Shown here piece by piece: positions 53,215 through 64,000 of a DNA stretch of 64,000 bases. Every line of letters begins with the position of its first letter. Position 1 is the first letter of the stretch. Source of the stretch: Branchiostoma floridae (taxonomy: Eukaryota; Chordata; Leptocardii; Amphioxiformes; Branchiostomatidae); the NCBI RefSeq assembly GCF_000003815.2, contig NC_049991.1:736828-800827 (forward strand), in the 5' to 3' direction. The notes under the pieces were generated by a model, which saw only the letters and a list, made by a program, of their open reading frames with translations, did not search any database and was not told the origin of the DNA. Made by a program: the position numbers and the translations under genes.

Positions 53215-53710
53215 TTAATTATGCTAAAAAATATCACTAGCATACATGCATATACTTGTGTAAATTTTTGCCTGAGCTACCTGCATGCTTGACATGGTGC
53301 CAATCTGCCCTTCCTTTCTTCAGTTATCCTCATTGAAATGTATTGACAAAACTGCTCCTGCAGTTCCAAAATCAAATGTTAGGGGGCTCAATCTTGTCAC
53401 ATCTTGTCCTGATGTCAAAAGCTTTATTTCACCCCATTTCATGTCAAGACTACATCATGTCTGGGACAAGAGATACATAAAAACAACTACTATGATAGCA
53501 TGTTCTCATTAATTAATCAAATTTCCTCCTATTTTGCATAATTTATAATTCATTTTGTACATCTTTGTCTAAGCTACCTACATACCAAAATTCATGACAA
53601 GCCATTATTTCTTTCTTGAGTTATCCTCCTCGGAAGTTTCTGACAAAACATGCCCCTGCAATTCCAAAGCTAGCCACTAAGAGGCCCAAACTAATGTAAC
53701 TTCTTCCAGA
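53215..53710 (-). repeat. Same dispersed family, reverse orientation, two units
   Basis: On the minus strand GGGCCTCTTAGTGGCTAGC, GCAGGGGCATGTTTTGTCAG, GAGGATAACTCAAGAAAG and GGTATGTAGGTAGCTTAGAC appear in the family's order. A second, more diverged unit precedes it. Confidence 0.6.
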
Positions 53711-55009
53711 GCACAAGAACTATTGAGCACCTTATATATCATCGCAATCCATCCCAAGGTTCCTCACAAAAGTTTACTTAAAATGAAAATAAAACATCTT
53801 CTGAAGTACTATGGTAAACCACCAGGAGGCCAAAAAGTGCATAAAGCCCATCAAGATCACAACACCTAACCACGTTACAAATATCATCGCAGCCCATCCA
53901 CAGCTTCTTAAGATTTTCGCTGCGCACACAAACATCCATAAAACAAACAACTTTGCAGATCCACAACAAACATCTAGAAGGCCGCACCAAATAAGCATAC
54001 ACCATACACCTACCCACCACATAAACATCAACACCTCAGCAAGTGCAGGTGCAAAGATCTAACACAAAATGTGTTGCTGCAGTACCAAGGGGCCCCAAAA
54101 TCGACCTGCACCATCACCACCCCCCACCTACCTACCTACCGAAAACCATCCAGCGGTTCTTGAGATACATTTGTATATCCCACATGCATATCCTCCAGAC
54201 TGAAAACAGTATGGCAACAATACTTCCATCTTCATTAAATTACAGCCGCACTTTGGTGTATGTAGGGAGAGCGGTGGTTTACCGCCGCCAGCAGTACAGC
54301 ACGTTGCTTTGACGATCAGACGTACTCCGCTTCTGTCGAGTACGCTGTGGCGTGGGCCGCGGTACAACAGACACCGTGAGAGACGCCAGGCTGAGGATGT
54401 CAACCGGTACGTGGCAATGACACCGCAGCCGGCACGGGGACATGGCGCCGATACATCAGTGTGATATCTGTAAGTGATGCAGTCTGGAAACGGACTTTCT
54501 CTGGAAGTAATCGGATGAAGATGTAGAGTTTTTGCAATGGTAATGTTTAACGCTTTCAATTTCTATAGCGTTCGGTGGATTGCGGATGTAACGTGCGCAG
54601 AAATGAATTCTGCCATATAACGTTATCATTTTGTACTATTTTGAATTTAGAGACAGATTTTGAATGAATTCGTATACATCTATCTCTTGGCGTACATTGA
54701 AGGGTTGGTTACATTATGAAGTGTTTGAGTGATGTTTATCTTACTGTCAGATAATACAGAAATGACATAATTACAAGAAACTGGAAACGGTACCAACTTG
54801 AAGAACCGTACCATTTTTGTTGTTTTAAGACAGAAAAGGATAATTAGTTAGTAACTTAGTGCCACTGATAAAGCACAGAGAGAAGAGAGGGGTAGTTCCA
54901 TAGGCTGTTTAGAGCAGTGGGCTGATAGCCACTGTGTCGGGCTTGATATTGGAAGGTGGAGCCCATCCATCCTTCTCCTTCCATCGTTTTTTTTTACCTT
55001 CCCATCAAA

Positions 55010-55095
55010 GTCATTTTGCAAAGTCTATTTTCTGTGAACTGGCTATTTACGCCGATGACACCACTCTTTATTCTCTCCGTGAAACGGGGGGGGGG
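55010..55095 (+). pseudogene. Short RT fragment with YADD
   Basis: The frame reads AKSIFCELAIYADDTTLYSL. YADDTTLY is a typical reverse transcriptase catalytic box of jockey/CR1-type LINEs. Nothing else of the element is preserved. Confidence 0.5.
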
Positions 55096-56002
55096 GTGTA
55101 TTCTCTTCCGTTTGTATGTCAAATGGATGTTTGTCAGCAAGATAACTAGAGAACGCATTAATGGATTGATATTTGGTACTCGTATGTGGGTAAGTTCCTG
55201 TTTCAATGGTTCAACAGAGGTCACTCCATAGGCCCTTGTTGCCCCTGGGCTACATAAGGGTCAGGCTACATTTGTGGGCCATGCCATTAACCAAGAAGGG
55301 TGTGTCTGTTTGTGTTTCTGGTTAGTCTTTGTGGTGCTTCCCGAGCTGTATTGTATTCAAATTTCCGAGTACAAGTTTCTGTGCTCTGTTTGGTATCATG
55401 GTTAAACAGGAGATACAACATGGGAAATGTATAGAGCGTGAGCGTAAGAGAAAGATATGTCTATGGAAAAGGTATGTGTAAGTTGATATATGTACTTTGT
55501 GTCATCATTGCATTTGCTCACTTTTGTGCTGATGGTCAAATTAGATATTGTGTCCTGGGTGTTATATCTGTACAGTTTTATTGTACTTTATCTCCAGAAC
55601 AAAACGTGCGATCACAATGATATCTGGTACATGCCTTGTTGGTGGTAGCTTGACGGTCAGGTTTGATTTTGGGCCTCCTGGTGTTTAATACTTATAAACA
55701 ATAAAACCGTCGCCATGGCAATAATTTTAATTGCCACACTTTTTAAAGTTGTGTCATGGTGATTGGTTCCATGGTTGTGTGCGTCTCAAGTATCCATTGT
55801 GAAGCTGTGTTGTTGTTGTCATTTGGTGTCGTTCGATTGAGACGCTGATTTCGCTGTGTTTTAAATTTGGCAGTGATAGGTATGTTACGCTCAGTTTTAA
55901 GTAGGTTTTTGGTATAAGCTGATATGATGTGTTCTGTATGCGATATAAACACCGAGTCATACCCCACAGAAAACATCACAACCGACATAAACCATAATTA
56001 GG

Positions 56003-56170
56003 TCACAACAAGTCACAACAAGTCAACAAGTCAATCATAACAAGTCACCTGCGGTCACTTGTTCATGCTTGTTGTGACAGCTTGTTTTCGGCGGTTTCGA
56101 ATTGTTTTCGGTATCTTTAGAGTTGTTTTCGGTACATTTCAAGTTGTTTTTGGTTGTATTCGGTATTTAG
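56003..56170. repeat. GTCACAACAA and GTTTTCGGTA repeats with a dyad
   Basis: Three GTCACAACAA-like copies at 56003-56045 and the complement CTTGTTGTGAC at 56068 could form a hairpin. Five TGTTTTCGG-like copies with 15-20 base spacing follow. Confidence 0.6.
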
Positions 56171-56335
56171 TGAGACTGGTACAAAGCGAGCACCCTACCA
56201 TTGAGCTATTGTACCGGTCAGGGAAAGTCGTGCTAAGTGTCTTACAAATGGCACAACATCGGGGACATAGCGAGTATCGAACCCGAAACCTCTTGGTTCC
56301 GAACCGAATGCTATGTTAGTTACGCCACATCAAAC
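56160..56335 (-). mobile_element. tRNA-derived SINE
   Basis: On the minus strand TGGCGTAACTAACATAGC (A-box region) and GGGTTCGATACTC (B box) precede a body with AAGACACTTAGCACGACTTT, homologous to the SINE body at 6075. Confidence 0.7.
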
Positions 56336-57029
56336 CCCACACAGGTTCTGTAGATTGATGATATTGAATATTATTGATGCTTCAGGAACCTAGACAACGG
56401 TGGAGAGCGGGAGAGCTCAGGCGGAAATAGGTGGAAATGAAGCTAAATCACAACTTACCAGTCATTAACTCATACTACTGCCATCGAATTCTTATTAAAA
56501 GGACAAATCGTGACATACCAGTTTGGTCCATCTGAGTTGAATTTTGTTGCACTACATCCACCAGAAGAGTTGATTGCACTGGGAAATATTAATAGGGCAA
56601 GGAGAGCAAAATTTCTCAACTCAAAAGCAACATTGGTTTCTATACAAGCCAATGATGCTGTATGGGAGGGCAAAAAGTATGCAACAAGTAAAAGTAAGAA
56701 GCATGCATAGATGGAAGCTTGATTTTTCCTTTTCTATCGTGCCATTTGGAGTGTGCTCTCGTTTAAAACACATACTTTTAAGGCTATGTTGATATGGATG
56801 ACATCCGCGCGCGCATCGAATTTCAGCCGTTTCCCCAAAAAGTTGTAAATCGTACTAAGCAGCTGCTAAATGAGCAAGTATACGCCATAGGTTGTGAAAA
56901 ATACTAATACTAGTTGGAAATCAGATACTAATGCCAAAGAATGCCAAAGTTAATTCGAAGGCTAAAGAATACGATGTGGAGAAACAGAAATGAAGAATCT
57001 ATTGTTTGGTACACCATACATACCTAATT

Positions 57030-57128
57030 TCCAAGCAGAGGTACGGCTACGGCTTTTTTTACCTGTTTGTAGGCGTTTTCTATTTTGTACTGTTTCCTTT
57101 ATGTCTTTCAGCCGTACCTCTGCTTGGA
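57030..57128. mobile_element. Foldback MITE with CCAAGCAGAGGT ends, 99 bp
   Basis: TCCAAGCAGAGGTACGGCT and AGCCGTACCTCTGCTTGGA are complementary; short loop with GGCGTTTTCTATTTTG. Internal deletion sibling of 39789. Confidence 0.85.
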
Positions 57129-58234
57129 GAGTACAAAGTACTCTGTGTGTGTTTATATAGCTAGGCAGCGTTTTATGCCATTTTTTCGGTGGCATCAGTT
57201 TCCGGGTTCTCACAGGATGACATTCATATAATCAAATCAACATGGCCTTTATATATGCATGGATAGGTTGACTCTTCCAGTCCCGCCATCCCATTATTTT
57301 GCTGACATGATCTTTGATAACACTGTCCCTACCTTTCCAATATTTTTGTCCTCTTGACTTTATCAATTAGTCACTGTTTATGCCGGACTGGAAAGCTGGC
57401 ACATTTCTAAAGCGCAGTCAGGAGGCAAAGGCTGGTTCTGGTTGTTCCAGCTACGGTTGTCACAGCTATGTGCAGGTATGGTCCATCATAGCCTGCTGTA
57501 CACCAGTGATAAGACCAACCTAGCAAGGTACATCACGTCTCTTCAGGCTCAAGAACATGTCCTCAAAGTCTGACCGCTTGACGGAAAATTGAACATTTAA
57601 GCTTGCACTTCACAGTTTTGACCTTCGTAAATCCCGAAGTTTGCTAGTAATTTGCCTGTCACAAAATCACACTTACTGTTTGGATCGAAGTAGTGTTTTT
57701 TGTTCATTGTCTTTATGCTGACATACATAGTTTCATGTTCACGAGATTGGTTCACATCAAGTCTGAATGATAATCGACGATCGGTTCACCTCTTCTTGAG
57801 TTATTATATTTCAGCCATACCACAGGTATGGTGAAATATATTGTATTCGTAATGTTTCTTCTTTCTTTCTTCTCCTGTCAAATCTTATAGATTCAATAAC
57901 GGTTTTGGCATACGATACATCAAATCAAGTCAAATCAATGCTTAATTTTGCGATTTTTTGCCTTTTTTTTTTACAAAAAAAAAGGGACATTTTTGGCTCC
58001 TGTACCCTCGTTTTACAACCAAATGACCTGAAATTTGGTAAAGGAGTGCCCTCCAAATATGCGCACATGGATTTGATAACACTTTTAGCATACAGTACAA
58101 CAAAATGCTTAATTTTGCGTTTTTGGCAGGGTCAGTTGAATTTTAAGACGAGACAACGTCACTTAGTGAGAAAGATTAGTGGGTACTGAAACCATGTGTA
58201 ACTTATTGCTCGTGATCAATTGATCAGTATTTTC

Positions 58235-58310
58235 TCTATAGTGGCCATCTGTCTAAAGTGACCACATTTCTCCAGTCCCTGAGTGACCACTACAGACAAG
58301 TTTGACTGTA
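58235..58310. mobile_element. End fragment of the 9181 family
   Basis: CCAGTCCCTGAGTGACCACT then ACAGACAAGTTTGACTGTAT matches the right end at 10711-10750 with several changes. Confidence 0.6.
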
Positions 58311-58449
58311 TTCAGATTCAAAAGGTGGATGATTGTTCAAGTAAAGTTCAGTTCGGCCATATTGAGGGTCAAGTTGGTCTGATGACCGAGTTTGCCGACC
58401 GCTGTTGTTTCCTCCAGTAGGTTGTTGTAACGTTAGTAAGTTAGATGCC

Positions 58450-58860
58450 CGGATCGAACAAGTGAATTAGCAAACATCTCAGTCAGAGTTCTACAGCTCT
58501 GCGCCGTGAGCAGAACGTTGCCAGTCCCAGATGAGAGCAGGCAGTGCCGTATGATGTGTATTCAGCACCCAGGACAACACGTAGAGCTCTGCGCTGCACT
58601 TTCTCCATTCTGTCACTTAACGTATTATACTATTAGCCAGTCCGTGATGCCAAACCCGGCGACATGTTCCAAGATTGGGCGGATGTAAGAAATGAGCACC
58701 TTGGCGAGGTCGTCAGTAGGTAGATGGAAGTGCGTTAGTTTCCTGGGAAAGTACAACCGCTGCCTTGCTTTAGGAACCACTTAGAGTCAGCTTGGGAGTT
58801 GCATTACAGGTCTGCCTGGAGGGGAACTCCTAGAACCTTCATCACCTTCACGGTTTCACC
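58450..58860 (-). pseudogene. Decayed CR1-like LINE thumb region
   Basis: Minus strand reads LTHFHLPTDDLAKVLISYIR then PILEHVAGFGITDW, and after a shift VQRRALRVVLGAEYTSYG. Frames switch several times. Confidence 0.7.
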
Positions 58861-60485
58861 TGTTGATCCTCTATATTATTTACAAGTGGAGGTGATATGA
58901 AATGAGTCTTTTTTTAATATTCGATACGCAACACTTTACATTTCTTTAACAGGGTGTAACTTCATGTGACAAGCATGTGTATCTCAACATCATGCCTTGG
59001 TGGCCTCACGCGACACAGCTCTACGCAGTTGTTTTGACTACATGTTCGGATGTCTGTCATTTCTGGAGCCCATCAAAAATGCAGTTCCTAACAACACTTC
59101 TATTTTCACATTTTTCTGATCTCATATGCCGGTAATATGACTGATTGGAAGCGTATTTACGCGAACGGGTGTCCATACAAAGCCAGCTTGTTACCGCGCT
59201 GGGCTGTTACGTACCACGTAACATTCTTTCCAGACGTCAATATATGAAATGTGAGATGCAAAACGCTTTGCATAACGCATTCTGTAACCGCGACAGTCAA
59301 TAACAATGGATAATATAGAAGAAGTTTATTTGCAAGTTCATGCCCGAGGGCTAATTGCAAGTGCATGGTATAAACATAGGAGGTATACAAGTGACAATGA
59401 ACAGTTATGAACAATATTCTACTCTACTACTTGTGTTGGCTATTTCTAAACAGGTTGGGTTTGACGTCTGTTTTGGAAGCAGAGGGAGACGAAAAGCCCC
59501 ACCTTTTCTACAATTTGTGTGTTCTGCGATTTCAAACGAAAAGTGGCTTTCTGTTCGTCTGTGAGTGTGGGGAAGTTGGGATATGTCTTTGTGGCTTCTC
59601 TAAACAAAGTGATTCTTTCGGTTTGGTTGAATGAACACTTGTATCATAAGTCTCCCCCTGGGATAGTCTTTCACCTAATGGTTCACCCCATTTCCACTGA
59701 GGCGACAAACGTTGAACGAATATTGAGCGATATCTCTCGATAGTTCCAACGAGCTCCATTGATACAGATAAGTTTCGGTGTTATAGAAAAAATTTCTAAC
59801 ACTTAAGTGTTGTAACGTTACCAACACAGATGAATTTTCATGCTGAGCTTCGTTGTTGCTGCCCTCCAAATAGTACAACATGGATCATATTCAATTCATG
59901 AAGTCGAAGGTTATTTTTGGTGCACATCTGCTTTTTATTCTCACTTTTCTCCATTTTCGACCGCACCCAAGAGTCCATCTATTTACAGTTTCTTGCATGT
60001 TGCTGTCGTGGCCATGTCAATGTTGCTACGGTGGACGCACAACGTGAATTCAGACACTGTAACCATCTTACGCAGTCGTGTGAGAAACACTGCATGACAC
60101 CCGGAGACACGTATTCGCATCACATTGTAAATTCAAGACAGAAACAATAAATCTAGTACGAATCTTCGTGCTCAGAAAGCCGGCAACACACTGTTAACGG
60201 CTTTCGGTAGCATTTCCTGCCGGTAAAGGTCGCTAAATGTCGAGCTTGACAGAGAATTGTGTGTGTTTGCCTTACCACCATGAACAGTACTCTGTGACCT
60301 GTGAACGTCGGCAGATCCCTAAACATCACGAAGTGCCTGGTGAGAGGGCGAGCACTGACAGACGCCGTGATATTTGCACCGAAGTGTCAATATTGATCTT
60401 GTTTGGGAACGGTAGCTTTCCCGGAACTTTCAGTCCCGCATAGCCATCAAAATCTAGAACTCGAAGGTACTTAAACGCTTTACTT

Positions 60486-60825
60486 CAAACAGGGTAGAAG
60501 ATGAAGTGCACTTCACTGTTGATTGTGATATGTATGCCAATGATAGAGATACTCTATTTCATTACATAGAAAGTAGATCCCCTCATTTTAGACACATGAG
60601 TAGCACTGACAAGTTTATATTCCTCATGCATTTTGACAAACCGACCATAGTCCCCTATTTTCACCATTACCAAGAAGCGAGAAGAAGCCGAACATCTGTG
60701 TTAGACTAGATTTGTGATACGTTTATATGTATATGTATATGTACATATACATGTTTTGAATTGTTGTGGCCTATACTTAGCTCGGTTGGGCAAAACTGTA
60801 CAATAAAGGTCTTCATTCATTCATA
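60486..60825 (+). mobile_element. CR1/L2-like LINE 3' end
   Basis: VEDEVHFTVDCDMYANDRDT then LFHYIE, ending at a stop at 60709; AATAAAGGTC and a CATTCATTCA tail at 60803-60823. Same tail type as 32060. Confidence 0.75.
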
Positions 60826-61164
60826 ATGAGCAGCACCTGGTGCCTACAGAGTGAATACCTAGTCTCTCGATGTAACCTGGGCGCTGAAGGTCGGTAGTCC
60901 ATCTGGTGTCAACTATCTATAGGTGCATTCTGTTATGAGAATAATCATAACTGGTTTATTGCATACAAATAGTACAAGTTGTCCAGAAGTAGCAGCCGAG
61001 GCTGAATTATTTCAGACTTTACAAACGAGTTAAAAGCATAATATTTTACGGGCTTTACATCACAATAAATTAAAACATGACAATTATTGCAATTAAAATG
61101 CTATAGGTTGGTAAGGAATCTATCATATGATATAATATATCAACATTAAAATCAACAACAAGAT

Positions 61165-61237
61165 ATTCGTGTTAACGGTCACAATTCCTTATTATTATCT
61201 CCATGAAAAATGGAGATGTAGTTTTGGATGTGTCTGT

Positions 61238-61278
<41 letters not shown>

Positions 61279-61980
61279 TGTCTGTCTGTCTGTGTGTCCG
61301 GATTCAAGAACCTGTGGATGGATTAGGATGATATTTGGTTTGTGGGTAGGTGTTAGGAAGACAAAGGTCAAGGTCAATTTTGGGCCACCTGGTATGTGAC
61401 CTTGGTACTGCAGCAGAAATTCATTTTTTGGATCTTTTGAACTGGATGTGCTATGGTCTTTTTGGATAGCAGATAGCTTGTGACATAAGGGATATGTGGT
61501 GTATATGTGGTCCCCCTAGCAGGTTGCTCTGGAACTGCAGGGGCATTTTTGTCAAAATCGTCTAAGGAGGATAACTGAAGAAGGGAACAACAAATTTACA
61601 TGATATTTGGTATGTAGGTAGCTAAGACAGAGATGCACATCATGAAGTGCAAATTATGCAAACTGATACTTAATTTGCATATTTAATGAGGAAAATCTGA
61701 ATTTGCAGTGTTTCCTTTATAGAACTCAAATACATGCAATATGTGTAGTTTGTAGCAGGTGGAACATTATCAGATACCAATTATGCAAATAAGTCCTTAA
61801 TTTGCATAATTTATGCAAATGTGCCATAATTTATTGATGTGGTACATGCTTGGACAATCAACATAGTGACCAGCGTAGGTTATTTACAGGTGTACATAAC
61901 TAAGCATAGATTATGCAAATGTGGAAGTCATTTACAAAATCAGACTATATGATGGAGATATGAGGTCTCCGAACTCTTGT
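61165..61980 (+). repeat. Long copy of the TG-microsatellite/octamer family
   Basis: Opens CTCCATGAAAAATGGAGATG, has a pure TG run at 61231-61277, then GATATTTGGTTTGTGGGTAG, TTTTGGGCCACCTGG, CAGGGGCATTTTTGTC, GAGGATAACTGAAGAAG. The 3' part has ATTATGCAAACTG, TTAATTTGCATA, TATGCAAATAAGTCC and TTATGCAAATGTGCC. Ends GGAGATATGAGGTCTCCGAA. Confidence 0.72.
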
Positions 61981-61984
61981 TCAA

Positions 61985-62290
61985 TACAGTGGTAATGTAA
62001 GGTATCTGGCTGTTGCGGTAGCGCTCAGTTCGTGTGTAAATAGAGTTCAGTTTGTGGCTAGTCCGCGTTAGCCGCCCACTGGCTTCACCCCGGGATACGT
62101 CTCTGAAAGCCGAGTTCAGAAGTTTCAGTCCGAAGTTCTTGCAAAGTTGTTCTCTCCTGGATTCAAGGGTGGGTAGTCCGAGTTGAGTGAGGGCTTCTGA
62201 GTAGTGAGTGTACTTCTTGCCCAGGATAATGCGGCAAACACGGCGTTGGATGGTCTCTAGACGAGATGACTGGTTGGCAGGCCTTACGAA
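61985..62290 (-). pseudogene. CR1/L2-like LINE ORF C-terminal fragment
   Basis: Minus strand reads LETIQRRVCRIILGKKYTHY then SEALTQLGLPTLESRREQLC and KNFGLKLLNSAFRD, ending RYRNSQIPYITTVL. The frame is open over about 95 codons. Its 5' side is broken near 62290. Confidence 0.82.
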
Positions 62291-62989
62291 GATAAAGTAC
62301 GAAGTCTATTTTGGACTTGCTAGTAGTACTGCAGGGCAAGTTACTGCCTTTTATATATTCTGTCCTAGACATGCAAATGGCCTCCATAATTAAAGTAGAT
62401 AGCACACAGCTTTTGGGGTTGGAAATTGGCACAGTTTCATACGTTAGACCTTGTATAATTATGGTCAAGCAAGTGACATCTTCTCTTCTTGGAACACCAT
62501 CAAGTCGAATGTCACAACGAATAAGACATCTTCGGTAGTACAATTGGTAACCTACAATATTACGAATTCTACAGCACCTAAAAGTATATGGACTATTTAT
62601 GTTTTAATGGTGCAGTGATGCCAATCCAACAGTGTTTTAAACATACGATCGCATAATTTGCAAGGGGGAAATGTTATGTTTCTGGTTACTCCACCAACCC
62701 TGGCAAAAACCGATCTCGACCGATCCTAGCCATTCTAGTTAGGAACATATTAAGCTATTGATCTTATGAAATTCAAACAGACCCTGCATTTCCCTCTGTT
62801 ATCAGTTTAAGAGAATGTGTTGTAAACATTGTACTTCTTTGTTCTGTTATATACTTGTACTTGCCCAATGTATATCCATATAATTCTCTTCGCCAATGGC
62901 GAATGAGTATGTTTTTGCCGACTTGTCTCTGTATGTAGGTCAACAACATATAAGTCGAGAAATTGTGGATGGAACTTTTTGATTTTTTG

Positions 62990-63660
62990 TAGGTGTGTAG
63001 CGGTTGTCTAAAGGCATGCCTAGTTTGAAAATGGTTTACCTGGCGTTTTCCTACGGTACAGCAGCGAGCTTTGTATTTTTTCGAGGTTTGTTTCAGGAAG
63101 CATAAGTCAAAATGCAGCTGGGCGATTTCTACGATATTTGGTAGGTGAGTAGCGGTTGTGTAAAGGATTGTCATGTGCGAAAATGGTTTAGCTAGCTTTT
63201 ACCTATGGTGCTATAGCTGGCTTTGTATGTAAGTGCGTTTGTCTGTATGCAAGATAACTCAAGATGCTTTTGATGAATGCTAATGATATTTTGTTGATAG
63301 GTAGGGGACACAGAAAGGAAGGTCAAGTTCGATAATGGGCCTCTTGGCGACTTGTTTTGGTACTGCAAGTGAGCGTCAAAGCTTGCGCCAAAATTTTCCA
63401 GAAGTGCCAGGTTCATGATTTTTTAGTGGTGGATAGCTGTTGGGACTAGGAGTGAATGGTGTAATTTTGGGCCCCCTACCAGCTTGTTTGGAACTGCTGT
63501 GGGTCTTATAGTTCGTAACTTTTAAGAAGGATAACTCCAGAGGAGATTGTTGGATAGTTTTTGCTTTTGGTATGTAATTACTTTGGGTGATAATGAACAT
63601 AATGAGATGCAAATTATATAAATCACTATTTATTTGATATAATTACTTAGGGGAACTTCT
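62990..63660 (+). repeat. TG-microsatellite family copy without the TG run
   Basis: Contains CAAGATAACTCAAGATGC, GGTCAAGTTCGATAATGGGC, GTTCATGATTTTTTAGTGG and AGAAGGATAACTCCAGAGG in the family's order. Another copy starts at 63955 (CGCCGAGAAGGTTATG) and runs off the window. Confidence 0.6.
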
Positions 63661-64000
63661 ATATAGGTTAAAAATATACTTGTGACGGAGTCACCCGAAA
63701 GAACTTGAATCGGCCCATAGATGTCTAAAAATAGAGAAAAAGTATGTCAAGACAGGCAGTCTTGACAAGCATAAAATTCTGATTGACCAGGGATGCTACC
63801 CGAGGTCATCTTTGGTCACAGTCCAAGGCCCCCTAAAATCAATACTATTCGGCCAGGCAGGTCAGTTTGGCGGTAGAGTCTGATTTTAACAAAACACTAT
63901 GAAAGTTGTGCTGGAAAGTATCACAACATTGTACATCATTTCCTTGTCACCAGTTCGCCGAGAAGGTTATGTGGTTTTTTGGGGGGCATTTGTGGGTTTG

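Noticed and set aside
53774-54062. Trp/Cys-rich minus-strand and Thr/His-rich plus-strand frames
   Set aside because: Low-complexity sequence with no family resemblance, next to dispersed-repeat units.
59355-59760. Several overlapping 70-codon frames
   Set aside because: No splice context or recognisable domain, and frames overlap on both strands as expected by chance.

Overview
The window is animal nuclear DNA, most likely amphioxus (Branchiostoma). One vertebrate-like, intron-rich gene lies in AT-leaning sequence packed with short DNA transposons, tRNA-derived SINEs, CR1-like and RTE-like LINE fragments and minisatellites. The lineage is inferred from the protein and the repeat style. No database was searched.

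Positions 1292 to 38426 on the + strand carry RPTOR, encoding raptor, the scaffold and substrate-recruiting subunit of mTOR complex 1. I could place 31 coding exons. The reading phase is continuous from exon 1 to exon 30, and every visible donor is GT. The gene enters from the left already in the caspase-like RNC domain; the first roughly 140 codons lie outside the window or in the gap at 800-1035. It continues through the helical (HEAT/armadillo-type) core, a serine-rich linker with an AMPK-type site, and the C-terminal WD40 propeller. The stop codon sits just right of an assembly gap, at 38424-38426. About 1,221 codons are visible, plus whatever lies in two gaps (22691-22790 and 38115-38387).

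The introns are a museum of mobile elements, many with readable target duplications. Intron 6 holds a 5'-truncated LINE with a 10-bp duplication and a SINE nested in its reverse transcriptase. Intron 8 holds a piggyBac-type MITE and a 1.57-kb Tc1/mariner-type element. Intron 10 holds a minisatellite that reiterates the exon 10 splice donor, a 1.84-kb hAT element inside it, and a second 43-bp minisatellite. Intron 23 holds a 456-bp LTR miniature (TRIM) whose LTRs carry a tRNA-like Pol III promoter. Intron 26 holds a CR1-like fragment inside a 2.6-kb segment bounded by perfect 27-bp inverted repeats.

From about 39 kb to 64 kb I see no confident host gene. This part holds foldback MITEs, an array of eight short hairpins, decayed LINE pieces on both strands, a mariner copy interrupted by a gap, SINEs, and a dispersed family with embedded TG microsatellites and octamer (ATGCAAAT) clusters. 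Two weak candidate first exons are noted at 42453 and 51179. N runs at 800-1035, 16130-16229, 20689-20788, 22691-22790, 38115-38387, 39589-39688, 43627-43726 and 48872-49028 limit the reading.
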